Shown here: piece after piece, positions 1-5,964 of the stretch
How the letters are laid out: each line of letters opens with the position of its first letter
Position numbering within the stretch: the first letter of the stretch is position 1
Assembly: GCA_027306845.1 (NCBI GenBank)
Contig: DAHUYY010000082.1
Coordinates: forward strand, 1 to 7,855
DNA length: 7,855 nt
Direction: 5' to 3'
DNA from: Vulcanimicrobiota bacterium
GTDB lineage: Bacteria; Vulcanimicrobiota; Vulcanimicrobiia; Vulcanimicrobiales; Vulcanimicrobiaceae
Program-made: the position numbers and the translations under genes
Notes under the pieces: model-generated
The model's database searches: none
Seen by the model: only the letters and a program-made list of their open reading frames with translations
Told to the model about the DNA's origin: nothing

Positions 1-1
1 T

Positions 2-172
2 ATCCTGAGCTTCGATGGCCTGCATCCCTCCGATACCGGCTACGCGCTCATCGCCAATGCCTTTATCCAGACCATCAACACCGCGTACGGAACGACGATC
101 AACCAAGTCAGTCCGGTCAACGTGTATAACGGAACCGGATACTTCTACCCCGATCCGTTCGCTCAACACTAG
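2..172 (+). CDS. SGNH/GDSL-family hydrolase, C-terminal fragment (5' end outside window)
   Basis: The frame is open from the window edge and ends at TAG (170-172), giving the last 56 residues of a longer protein. Residues 4-9 read FDGLHP. This matches the final conserved block of SGNH/GDSL hydrolases, in which the Asp and His of a DxxH pair (here D5 and H8) complete the catalytic triad. The following GYALIANAFI is the amphipathic helix that usually comes after that block. A polar, aromatic tail (VYNGTGYFYPDPF) follows the helix and is not part of the catalytic core. These enzymes are esterases, lipases or carbohydrate deacetylases, often exported, but substrate and export cannot be judged without the N-terminus. 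The gene converges on gdh and shares a hairpin terminator with it. The family call is fairly secure because of the DGLHP motif plus helix; the specific activity is unknown. Confidence 0.8.
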   Translation: MLSFDGLHPSDTGYALIANAFIQTINTAYGTTINQVSPVNVYNGTGYFYPDPFAQH

Positions 173-186
173 CGCCGGAGCGCTAG
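169..186. repeat. Perfect 7-bp inverted repeat containing the SGNH hydrolase stop codon
   Basis: CTAGCGC (169-175) and GCGCTAG (180-186) are exact reverse complements around a CGGA tetraloop. The TAG stop (170-172) lies inside the left arm. There is no T-run after it, so it is not an intrinsic terminator by itself. The strong terminator begins 11 nt further on. It may protect the mRNA 3' end or be incidental. Confidence 0.5.
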
Positions 187-196
187 GGAATCCTAG

Positions 197-235
197 AAAG
201 AAGCGCCCCGCCGAATCTCGGCGGGGCGCTTCTTT
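197..235. terminator. Bidirectional intrinsic terminator between SGNH hydrolase and gdh
   Basis: The arms AAAGAAGCGCCCCGCCG (197-213) and CGGCGGGGCGCTTCTTT (219-235) are perfectly complementary over 17 bp around a 5-nt AATCT loop. The core is GC-rich, with an A-rich left flank and a TTCTTT right flank, so a U-rich end is made on either strand. It lies 24 nt after the SGNH stop and 23 nt beyond the gdh stop, between two convergent genes, as expected for a shared terminator. Confidence 0.9.
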
Positions 236-258
236 AACGTTACGAACGCGGGAGCGTG

Positions 259-1518
259 TTAGGCGTAGATTCCACGTAGGCGGAGTGCCTTCACAACGCG
301 ATCGATCGCGATGGAATAGGCCGCGATGCGCAGCGTCGTATTATGCTGCTTTGCGAAATCTTGAATGCGATGGAGATTTTCAAGCAGCGTATCTTCGAGC
401 CGCTCGTTCACCTCCGACTCCTTCCAGAAATACCCCATACGATCTTGTACCCACTCGAAGTACGAAACGGTTACGCCGCCGGCGTTGGCCATGATATCGG
501 GGATCACGATCACGCCGCGCTCGCGGAAGATATTCGCGGCTTCAGGTGTCGTCGGGCCGTTCGCGCCTTCGACGATCAGCTTCGCTTTCACGTTCGCGGC
601 ATTCTCGGCGGTAAAGACCTTCTCGAGCGCGGCCGGAACCAGCACGTCGCAGGACGCGGTTAACAGCTCGCCGTTGCTGATCTTATCGCCGCCTTTGAAC
701 CCCTCGAGCGAACGATGCTCGGCGGTGTACTTCATCGCGGCGGCGACGTCGATGCCCTTATCGTTGTGATAAGCGCCGGTGACATCGGAGATGCCGACGA
801 TCTTGCAGCCGCGTTCGGCGAAGAGCTTCGCGGCATACATACCGACGTTTCCGAAACCCTGAATCGCGATGCTGCTCTGCTCGGGTTTCAGGCCCATCTT
901 CGCCATCTGGTCGAGCGCGCAGATCGTAACGCCGCGTCCGGTCGCCTCGACGCGTCCACGCGAGCCGCCGATCTCCAGCGGTTTGCCGGTGACGACGCCG
1001 GGAACGTTCTGGCGGACGTGCATCGAGTAGGTGTCCATAAACCACGCCATGATCTGCGGGGTCGTGTTGACGTCGGGTGCCGGGACATCTTTGTCGGGGC
1101 CGACCACTTCGACGAGTTCGGCTGCGTAGCGGCGGGTGATGCGTTCGAGTTCGTTCATCGAAAGCGTCGCCGGATCGCAGGTAACGCCGCCCTTTGCACC
1201 ACCGAACGGCAGATCGACGACCGCGCATTTCCATGTCATCCAAAACGCGAGCGCCGTCACTTCATCGAGTGTGACGCCGGGATGATAGCGAATGCCGCCC
1301 TTTGCCGCGCCGCGCGCAAAGCTATATTGCACGCGATATCCGGTGAATACCTCAAATTCCCCGGTGTCGCGTTGAAACGGGATCGAAAAAATGATCTGGC
1401 GAGCCGGATGCGTGAGGATGAGTCGCATGCCTGCATCGAGCTCGAGAATATCCGCCGCTTCCTTGAAGTACGTGATCCCGTCGCCAAAGACCGAGACATC
1501 GCGGGGCGAGGTGCTCAT
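259..1518 (-). CDS. gdhA: Glutamate dehydrogenase (Glu/Leu/Phe/Val dehydrogenase family)
   Basis: A cytoplasmic enzyme of 419 residues, the usual size of hexameric GDHs. It interconverts glutamate and 2-oxoglutarate plus ammonia with NAD(P)(H). The N-terminal catalytic domain (about 1-190) has the family signature LPFGGAKGG (103-111) with catalytic Lys109. By family alignment, Lys73 (in GAAKGGIRYHP) and Lys97 (in MTWKCA) would bind substrate carboxylates and Asp149 (in VPAPDVNT) would be the catalytic aspartate. The Rossmann domain begins around 215 with GFGNVG (221-226). Asp245, near the end of the next strand, hints at NAD(H) use, but this is inference. Ser352 (VSYFEW) sits where GDHs contact the substrate gamma-carboxylate, favouring glutamate over leucine or phenylalanine. 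The ATG at 1518 has an upstream AGGAGG (1536-1531) at a long 12-nt spacing. ychF lies upstream on the same strand, 126 nt away. The cofactor is not certain. Confidence 0.95.
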   Translation of the reverse strand: MSTSPRDVSVFGDGITYFKEAADILELDAGMRLILTHPARQIIFSIPFQRDTGEFEVFTGYRVQYSFARGAAKGGIRYHPGVTLDEVTALAFWMTWKCAVVDLPFGGAKGGVTCDPATLSMNELERITRRYAAELVEVVGPDKDVPAPDVNTTPQIMAWFMDTYSMHVRQNVPGVVTGKPLEIGGSRGRVEATGRGVTICALDQMAKMGLKPEQSSIAIQGFGNVGMYAAKLFAERGCKIVGISDVTGAYHNDKGIDVAAAMKYTAEHRSLEGFKGGDKISNGELLTASCDVLVPAALEKVFTAENAANVKAKLIVEGANGPTTPEAANIFRERGVIVIPDIMANAGGVTVSYFEWVQDRMGYFWKESEVNERLEDTLLENLHRIQDFAKQHNTTLRIAAYSIAIDRVVKALRLRGIYA

Positions 1519-1644
1519 AGAAACCTGGTGCCTCCTAAAGACTTAATGTGCGCAAAGAGCAAACCCGATTCACGTTTGCGCTCGCTCTCGGCGGTTCCTG
1601 GAGCACTTTGGTCGCACCCGCTAGGTTTACCAAAGCGATCGGGA
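1519..1644 (-). promoter_or_regulatory. gdhA leader/intergenic region with competing hairpins
   Basis: This 126-nt gap lies between the ychF stop and the gdhA start, both on the minus strand. Near gdhA is AGGAGG (1536-1531). Upstream of it two stems exclude each other: GCGCAAA (1550-1556) can pair with TTTGCGC (1575-1581), or GCAAAC (1559-1564) with GTTTGC (1574-1579). They share the 1575-1579 segment. A further inverted repeat, CTTTGGT (1606-1612) with ACCAAAG (from 1629), lies just after ychF and has no T-run. I see no convincing -10/-35 pair, so whether gdhA has its own promoter is open. Confidence 0.35.
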
Positions 1645-2739
1645 CTAGACGTTGAACCGGAAGTTCACGACGTCGCCCTCTTGCATGACGTATTCTTTCC
1701 CCTCACTCCGCAGGCGACCGGCCGCTCGAATCGCATCCATGGTTTTCAACTCGGCGTAGTCCTCGTAGCTAACGATCTCGGCGCGAATGAAGCCGCGCTC
1801 GATATCGCTATGAATCTTGCCCGCGGCCTGGGGTGCCCGCGTTCCGCGCTCGATCGTCCAGGCGCGGACCTCCTGCTCGCCCGCGGTCAGGAACGTCATG
1901 AGCCCGAGCGTCTCGAATGCGGCGAGCGCGAGTTCGTCGAGCCCCCGACGCACGATCCCCAGCTCTTCGCAGAAGGCCTGTGCCTCCTCATCGGAGAGGC
2001 CGGCAAACTCCGCCTCGATCTTGCCGCAGAGAACGACGACCTGCGCGCCCTCGCCCTTCGCGATCCCGCGGACCGCCGCTACATACGGGCCCTCCGTCGC
2101 AATCTGCGCCTCGTCGACGTTGGCGACGTAGAGAAGCGGTTTCGCGGTAATCAGGAAGCTCTCGCGGGCGACCTCGCGTTCGAGCGAGCCCTCGGGGAAG
2201 GAGCGCGCGGCTCTGCCCTCCTCCAGCGCCGCCGTCAGCCGTGCCGCCGCCTCGTATGTCGAGCGCAGCTTGGGGTTCGCACGAGCCTCCCGGTCCAAGC
2301 GATCGAGACGCTTGCGCATCGTCGAGAGATCGGCGAGCGCGAGCTCGATAGCGATGATCTCGATATCCCGCGCCGGGTCGGGCCCCCCTTCGACGTGGGT
2401 GACGTTCGCATCGTCAAAACAGCGGACGACCATGGCGATCGCATCGGTCTCACGGATATGGCTGAGGAAGGCATTCCCGAGCCCTTGCCCGGTGCTCGCC
2501 CCGCGAACGAGGCCGGCGATATCGACGAATCGCACGGTCGTCGGGACGACGCGCCGCGCGCTCACAAGCCGCTCCAACACCGCGAGGCGCTCGTCGGGGA
2601 CCGCGACCTCCCCCACGTTGGGTTCGATGGTGGCGAAGGGATAGTTCGCCGCCAAAGCCTGAGCAGAGCGCGTCAGCGCGTTGAAGATAGTGGATTTCCC
2701 GACGTTGGGAAGACCGACGATACCGCAAGAGAGTGCCAT
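1645..2739 (-). CDS. ychF: Redox/translation-associated ATPase YchF (OBG-type P-loop NTPase)
   Basis: A cytosolic P-loop NTPase of the Obg family, 364 residues as is normal for YchF. The family binds ribosomes and, in Escherichia coli and human (OLA1), prefers ATP to GTP. G1 is GLPNVGKS (9-16), the switch I region is ATIEPNVG (36-43), and G3 is DIAG (73-76). G4 is the non-canonical NVDE (207-210) in place of NKxD, which is the hallmark of the ATP-preferring YchF group. The insert between G3 and G4 (about 125-185) is the charged coiled-coil arm. The C-terminal TGS domain covers about 281-364, with FLTAGEQEVRAW at its start and EGDVVNFRF at its end. The MALSCGIVGLP start is typical of the family. 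There is no strong Shine-Dalgarno; the nearest purine stretch is GGAAG, about 15 nt upstream. The gene is divergent from the nuclease-family gene and lies upstream of gdhA. Confidence 0.97.
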   Translation of the reverse strand: MALSCGIVGLPNVGKSTIFNALTRSAQALAANYPFATIEPNVGEVAVPDERLAVLERLVSARRVVPTTVRFVDIAGLVRGASTGQGLGNAFLSHIRETDAIAMVVRCFDDANVTHVEGGPDPARDIEIIAIELALADLSTMRKRLDRLDREARANPKLRSTYEAAARLTAALEEGRAARSFPEGSLEREVARESFLITAKPLLYVANVDEAQIATEGPYVAAVRGIAKGEGAQVVVLCGKIEAEFAGLSDEEAQAFCEELGIVRRGLDELALAAFETLGLMTFLTAGEQEVRAWTIERGTRAPQAAGKIHSDIERGFIRAEIVSYEDYAELKTMDAIRAAGRLRSEGKEYVMQEGDVVNFRFNV

Positions 2740-2804
2740 GACAAGTCGGCTTCGCTTCCGCCCATGCCAGGGAAAGCCTGCCTCACGTAGGATTACTCCA
2801 GGGT

Positions 2805-3281
2805 ATGCGCCAGATGAAGGTCGATAAACTCGGAATCGATTTGCTCACACACGAACCCGTCGTCATCCTCAAAGCCGTAAACGGGATGCATTTTTTACCG
2901 ATTCTCATTGGGCCGTTCGAGGCTGCGGCGATCTCGCACGTGCTCGAAGGAGGGCAGGCACCGCGGCCGCTCTCGCACGACCTTATGCTCTCGATCGTCG
3001 ACACGCTCGGCGGCACGATCGAGCAGGTCGTCATTCATGATATTCGCGACTCGACGTTCTTCGCGAAACTCGTCGTGCGCGCCGGCGGCGATCTCAAAGA
3101 GATCGACGCGCGCCCGTCGGACGGAATCGCGCTTGCACTCCGCGCGAAAGCCCCGATCTACGTGACCGATAAAATAGTTCTAGAAGAGAGCCAGGGCGAC
3201 GGGGGCGAGGGCGATGAAGAAGATCTCTCTCGGTTCAAGAAGTTTCTCGACAATCTCAAACCGAGCGATTTCAACCGCTAA
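2805..3281 (+). CDS. Bifunctional nuclease (BFN/DUF151) family protein
   Basis: A 158-residue cytosolic protein of the DUF151 family. Plant members were described as bifunctional DNase/RNases, and Thermotoga maritima TM0160 is the structural model; the bacterial role is poorly defined. The DUF151 core covers about 4-127. It has an N-terminal strand GIDLLTHEPVVILKA (10-24), then LPILIGPFEAAAI (31-43) and the family hallmark ARPSDGIALALR (102-113), where Gly107 replaces the more usual Ala. A very acidic linker (GDGGEGDEED, 131-140) leads to the conserved end FKKFLDNLKPSDF (144-156), close to the PEDF ending common in this family. The ATG at 2805 is preferred to the one at 2814 because AGGA (2789-2792) lies 12 nt upstream and family members often start three residues before the MKV. 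It is divergent from ychF (65 nt) and convergent with the secreted NTF2-like gene (16 nt), with no terminator visible between them. Confidence 0.92.
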   Translation: MRQMKVDKLGIDLLTHEPVVILKAVNGMHFLPILIGPFEAAAISHVLEGGQAPRPLSHDLMLSIVDTLGGTIEQVVIHDIRDSTFFAKLVVRAGGDLKEIDARPSDGIALALRAKAPIYVTDKIVLEESQGDGGEGDEEDLSRFKKFLDNLKPSDFNR

Positions 3282-3297
3282 TTCGTATCCTCGACGA

Positions 3298-3834
3298 TTA
3301 TCGACTACCGGTCTGTTGAACGACTTGGCCGTTCAGCATGATCGTATTTTTAAGCACGGTCGAGGCGCTCTGGAGCCACGCTGCACCACGTTTCACCCAC
3401 ACATCGGTCTCCGTCGCATCGATCTGAATCGGCGAGGTTCCGCTCTGCGAGGCGACCGTGCCGGCTGCTGTTTGCTCGACGGAGACCGTTACGGTATTGC
3501 CGTCCGGGCTAACCGAACCGCCGGAGATCGTGGCCGCACAATCGGTCAGCGTTAAGCCCATCATGGCGATCTGTTGTTTGATCGCTCCGATCGCCTGCGC
3601 TTTGGTCGTGCTGCTCCCGTTCGGTTCGTGCTCGATCCAACGATTGGTAAACGTCTTGCTGAAGCCGTCGATATCGGTGTTTTTCAGGAGCGCGCATTGG
3701 TTCGCGTAGGCTGCCGAAATTGCAGAAGCGATCGTCGGTGGTAAAGGCGCCGGCGCGGCGGCGCGCGCGGTCTTGGCGATCGCAGCGCTAAATACGAGCC
3801 CAGCCAATAGAATCGAGAGTCCACGAATAAGCAC
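3298..3834 (-). CDS. Exported NTF2-like (SnoaL/DUF4440-type) protein, function unknown
   Basis: A 178-residue protein with a clear signal peptide: Arg4, a hydrophobic core LSILLAGLVFSAAIA (6-20) and a likely cleavage site near TARAAA (22-27). The mature part resembles the NTF2-like cone fold. It has a first helix with Y43 and C47 (AAYANQCALL), an acidic DIDGFSKTF turn (54-62), an aromatic strand RWIEHEP, and a C-terminal WVKRGAAWLQ strand pair (W146, W153). Two cysteines, C47 and C99, could form a disulfide outside the cytoplasm. The start is GTG at 3834, with GGAGG (3851-3847) 12 nt upstream. The next gene upstream on the same strand encodes a protein with the same C/C/W/W pattern, so the two look like diverged paralogues. 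Members of this fold range from enzymes to small-ligand binders, and nothing here fixes a substrate. The fold call is inference from pattern; export is well supported. Confidence 0.75.
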   Translation of the reverse strand: MLIRGLSILLAGLVFSAAIAKTARAAAPAPLPPTIASAISAAYANQCALLKNTDIDGFSKTFTNRWIEHEPNGSSTTKAQAIGAIKQQIAMMGLTLTDCAATISGGSVSPDGNTVTVSVEQTAAGTVASQSGTSPIQIDATETDVWVKRGAAWLQSASTVLKNTIMLNGQVVQQTGSR

Positions 3835-3966
3835 GAGCGTTAGGAACCTCCAAAGATTAAGGGTGCGAACTACCGTACGTTCGTGCCGGACGGGGGTGGT
3901 TCCGCTGCGCTCGCTCGCCCCCGGGGGCGCTCCGACGAGCGGCCCGGCCCGGCTGGAGGCGAGGCT
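3835..3966. other. Intergenic spacer between the two NTF2-like genes, with GC-rich palindrome and small inverted repeat
   Basis: This 132-nt gap contains a perfect 14-bp palindrome, CGCCCCCGGGGGCG (3916-3929), in an extremely GC-rich stretch (3905-3960). That could fold into a stem behind the upstream gene, but it has no T-run. Closer to the downstream gene is CGAAC (3866-3870) with GTTCG (3879-3883), an inverted repeat with an 8-nt spacer. It sits about 32 nt before the GTG start, where an operator could be. GGAGG (3851-3847) is the ribosome binding site. I see no good sigma-70 promoter. Confidence 0.35.
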
Positions 3967-4401
3967 TTAGATCGGCGTAACGCTACGGCTCTCGACCCGG
4001 CTTTCCACGGCGCGCCAGCTCCCGCCGACGAGCTTCCAACGCTCGATTGCATGAAGGTCGATCCTGTAGTTTCGCGACCCCTCGGTTGGTATCGCAACCA
4101 CGACGTCTTCGACGATGTGGAGCGGCAACGAGAACCCGCTCGCCGAGACCAAGGGCGAGGGTGCGCTTGCACTGCAACGTTCGATCCGCCCGCTCTTCTC
4201 CTGAAACCAGCGTGCATACGTCGCGAGAATCTGCGCCCGATATTCGACCTTGCCGCCAAGATCGACAAAGCGATAGCTCGGTGCGAGTGTCGCGGCATAG
4301 GCGTGGAGGTTGCCCGCCATGAGGGCGTCGCACTGCGCCCGATAGAGGCCGGGGTTTATCGTCGTTGCTACGGCAAGCAAAATGTGTTTGAAAATGAACA
4401 T
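3967..4401 (-). CDS. Small exported NTF2-like protein, likely paralogue of the downstream gene
   Basis: As called, 144 residues starting at ATG 4401. The N-terminus MFIFKHILLAVATT is a short hydrophobic signal-like segment, possibly cleaved after AVA (residue 12). The rest has NTF2-like features: a first helix with Y20 and C24 (LYRAQCDAL), SYRFVDLGGK (42-51) and RYDLHA-like strands near 112-119, and a terminal RWKLVGGSWR (121-130) pair. C24-C76 spacing (52) equals that of C47-C99 in the neighbour, and W122-W129 matches W146-W153, so homology is likely despite low identity. Choice of start: an in-frame ATG at 4440 would extend the protein by 13 basic residues, but it has no ribosome binding site and would put the start opposite that of mtnP. 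GAGGAG (4423-4418) lies between the two candidates and supports 4401, although its 16-nt spacing is long. Function is unknown. Confidence 0.7.
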   Translation of the reverse strand: MFIFKHILLAVATTINPGLYRAQCDALMAGNLHAYAATLAPSYRFVDLGGKVEYRAQILATYARWFQEKSGRIERCSASAPSPLVSASGFSLPLHIVEDVVVAIPTEGSRNYRIDLHAIERWKLVGGSWRAVESRVESRSVTPI

Positions 4402-4438
4402 CGCAGGGCCGCCGATTCTCCTCGCGAATCTAAAGATC

Positions 4439-5236
4439 ATGCAGACAAACGAACATGCGGATATCGGCGTATTCGGCGGATCCGGTTTTTATTCGCTCAT
4501 CGAAAACGCACGCGAGGTTTGGATCGAGACGCCATACGGCGCCCCGAGCGATCGCGTCGCGCTCGGCGAAATCGCCGGTAAGCGTGTCGCGTTTCTACCG
4601 CGGCACGGCAAGGACCATCGCTTTCCGCCGCAAGCAATTAACTACCGTGCAAATTTATATGCGATGAAAATGCTCGGCGTCTCGCGCATCATAGCGCCGA
4701 CGGCCTGCGGTTCGCTCGCCGTTCACGTCAAACCGGGCTCGATGGTCGTAGCCGATCAAATCGTCGATCGCACGACCGGCCGACGCGACACGTTCTTTGA
4801 CGGCCCGGTTACGACGCACGTCTCCTTCGCCGACCCGTATTGCCCGACGCTGCGCGGAATCGCCGCGAAATCACTAGTCGAGCTCGGTATCGAAACGCAC
4901 GACCGCGGCACCGTCGTCGTGATTCAGGGGCCCCGTTTTTCGACCCGCGCCGAATCGAAGTGGTTTCAGAGCCAGGGTTGGGAAGTCATTAACATGACCC
5001 AGTACCCGGAGTCGTATCTCGCACGAGAACTTGAGATTTGTTACGCGAATATCTCGCTGATTACCGATTACGACGTCGGTCTCGAAGGCATGTCGCCGGT
5101 CTCGCACGCCGAAGTGATGAAGGTTTTTGCGAGCAATAACGAACGCGTGAAAGCGGCGTTGGGAAAAATTATCGAACGCGTCGACCTGCACGCCGATTGC
5201 TCCTGTCGGCACGCGCTCGACGGCGCGCGCGGCTAG
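4439..5236 (+). CDS. mtnP: S-methyl-5'-thioadenosine phosphorylase (MTAP)
   Basis: A cytosolic purine-nucleoside-phosphorylase-family trimer subunit. It splits methylthioadenosine with phosphate into adenine and 5-methylthioribose-1-phosphate, the first step in salvage of the polyamine/SAM by-product. As called it has 265 residues, normal for the family. Motifs: phosphate-binding GGSGFY (13-18), RHG (55-57), TACGSL (88-93), GPRFSTRAES (164-173), NMT (185-187) and TDYD (209-212). TACGS and the DYD aspartates match human MTAP and favour an adenine-type 6-amino base over inosine or guanosine, whose enzymes usually have Asn there. ATG 4439 puts MQTNEHADIGVFGG directly before the first strand as expected. 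Starts at 4382 or 4394 would add an unrelated stretch overlapping the divergent gene. None of the three starts has a clear Shine-Dalgarno. A membrane protein gene follows after 14 nt. Confidence 0.93.
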   Translation: MQTNEHADIGVFGGSGFYSLIENAREVWIETPYGAPSDRVALGEIAGKRVAFLPRHGKDHRFPPQAINYRANLYAMKMLGVSRIIAPTACGSLAVHVKPGSMVVADQIVDRTTGRRDTFFDGPVTTHVSFADPYCPTLRGIAAKSLVELGIETHDRGTVVVIQGPRFSTRAESKWFQSQGWEVINMTQYPESYLARELEICYANISLITDYDVGLEGMSPVSHAEVMKVFASNNERVKAALGKIIERVDLHADCSCRHALDGARG

Positions 5237-5248
5237 GGTAAGCGCGCG
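5224..5248 (+). promoter_or_regulatory. GC hairpin enclosing the mtnP stop and the next gene's ribosome binding site
   Basis: CGCGCGC (5224-5230) and GCGCGCG (5242-5248) can form a 7-bp all-GC stem. Its 11-nt loop (5231-5241) holds the mtnP TAG stop and the only purine-rich candidate ribosome binding site, AGGG (5235-5238), for the ATG at 5251. A ribosome finishing mtnP would melt the stem, so translational coupling of the two genes is plausible. This is inferred from the sequence only. Confidence 0.35.
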
Positions 5249-5250
5249 AA

Positions 5251-5964
5251 ATGAATCGACGCAGCACGCCAGAGGTCGATTTCGGAATCTATCTGCGCGG
5301 CCTCGGGCTGCTGCTGCGGCATCCGGCTATTATCGTGGTGCCGCTTTTAGCGGCCCTCGTGAGCGTCCTGCTCGCGCAAGTCGGACAGCTTTTTACCGAT
5401 CCGCTCGGCAGCGCGGGCGGCGGCATCATCAGTTTCTTACAACAACTTGCATTCGGTTTCGCGTTCGGGGTGGCGACGCTCTATGCCAACGATCTCCAGC
5501 GGGGATATCGGACGAACTTCGATAGCGTCTGGAACGAAGCACTCGGAAAGGCCGGCGCGATATTGATGGCGACGGTCGGTTTCGTCTTCGTTATTTCCGT
5601 CGCCGCGACCGTCGGCTCGCTTCTCGGAGCCGTCGGCGTCTACGGGCTCCAACTCGTTGCGGCGTTTTTCCTGATCTACACCATACCGGCAGGTGCGATC
5701 TCGGGGCTCTCCGGGCCCTTGGCGATTAGCGCATCGATTCGCGCGGTACGCGAGCATTCCGCGCGCGCCATCGTGCTCGCGGTGATCTTCGTCTTCCTTT
5801 GGGGAGTTCTACCGCAATTAGTCATCTACCGCATGCTGACGTTAACGGCGAACCCTCTCCTTTTTCAGATCGTTCCTGCAGTCGTCCAAGCCCTCGTTTT
5901 TGCCTATCTTGCGTTCCCGTTTGCAAAGAACTACGACGACGTCGCCCCGCGAGGCTATCGCTAG
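5251..5964 (+). CDS. Six-helix integral membrane protein of unknown function
   Basis: A 237-residue protein with no signal peptide and about six predicted membrane segments: roughly 26-46, 58-78, 101-121, 126-148, 172-194 and 204-224. A short N-terminal cytoplasmic stretch (MNRRSTPEVDFG) precedes a basic LRHP turn. The loop at 80-100 (NDLQRGYRTNFDSVWNEAL) and the basic SIRAVREHSARA (162-173) before helix 5 are the only hydrophilic segments of note. The alternation of a short amphipathic helix with a pair of long helices recalls YciC-type and glycerophosphodiesterase-membrane-domain proteins, but I do not recognise the family with confidence. There are no catalytic-looking charged residues in the helices. 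The gene starts 14 nt after mtnP and is probably co-transcribed with it, although a functional link to methylthioadenosine salvage is not shown. It converges on holB with only 5 nt between stops. Confidence 0.8.
   Translation: MNRRSTPEVDFGIYLRGLGLLLRHPAIIVVPLLAALVSVLLAQVGQLFTDPLGSAGGGIISFLQQLAFGFAFGVATLYANDLQRGYRTNFDSVWNEALGKAGAILMATVGFVFVISVAATVGSLLGAVGVYGLQLVAAFFLIYTIPAGAISGLSGPLAISASIRAVREHSARAIVLAVIFVFLWGVLPQLVIYRMLTLTANPLLFQIVPAVVQALVFAYLAFPFAKNYDDVAPRGYR

Noticed and set aside
15..494. A 159-codon plus-strand frame at the left edge.
   Set aside because: It runs through the SGNH stop region, the terminator hairpin and the 3' end of gdhA, and its product is a Ser/Arg/Pro-rich shadow. The true frame at the left edge is the one ending at 172.
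715..2790. A 691-codon open frame on the plus strand, antisense to both gdhA and ychF and crossing the gap between them.
   Set aside because: Both genes beneath it are clear members of well-known families. The antisense product is Arg/His/Asp/Ala/Gly-rich and low in recognisable motifs, as expected for a shadow frame in GC-rich DNA.
2764..2793. A possible sigma-70 promoter for the nuclease-family gene: ATGCCA, 18-nt gap, TAGGAT.
   Set aside because: Only 4 of 6 matches in each box, and TAGGAT overlaps the candidate Shine-Dalgarno. This is too weak to annotate.
4382..4438. Upstream in-frame starts for mtnP at 4382 and 4394.
   Set aside because: They would add up to 19 residues that do not resemble the family N-terminus, overlap the start of the divergent gene, and have no better ribosome binding site.
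3883..4581. A 232-codon plus-strand frame opposite the small NTF2-like gene.
   Set aside because: It reads through the GC-rich spacer and into mtnP in the wrong frame. Its product is Arg-rich with no motif, whereas the minus-strand frame has a signal-like segment and matches its neighbour.
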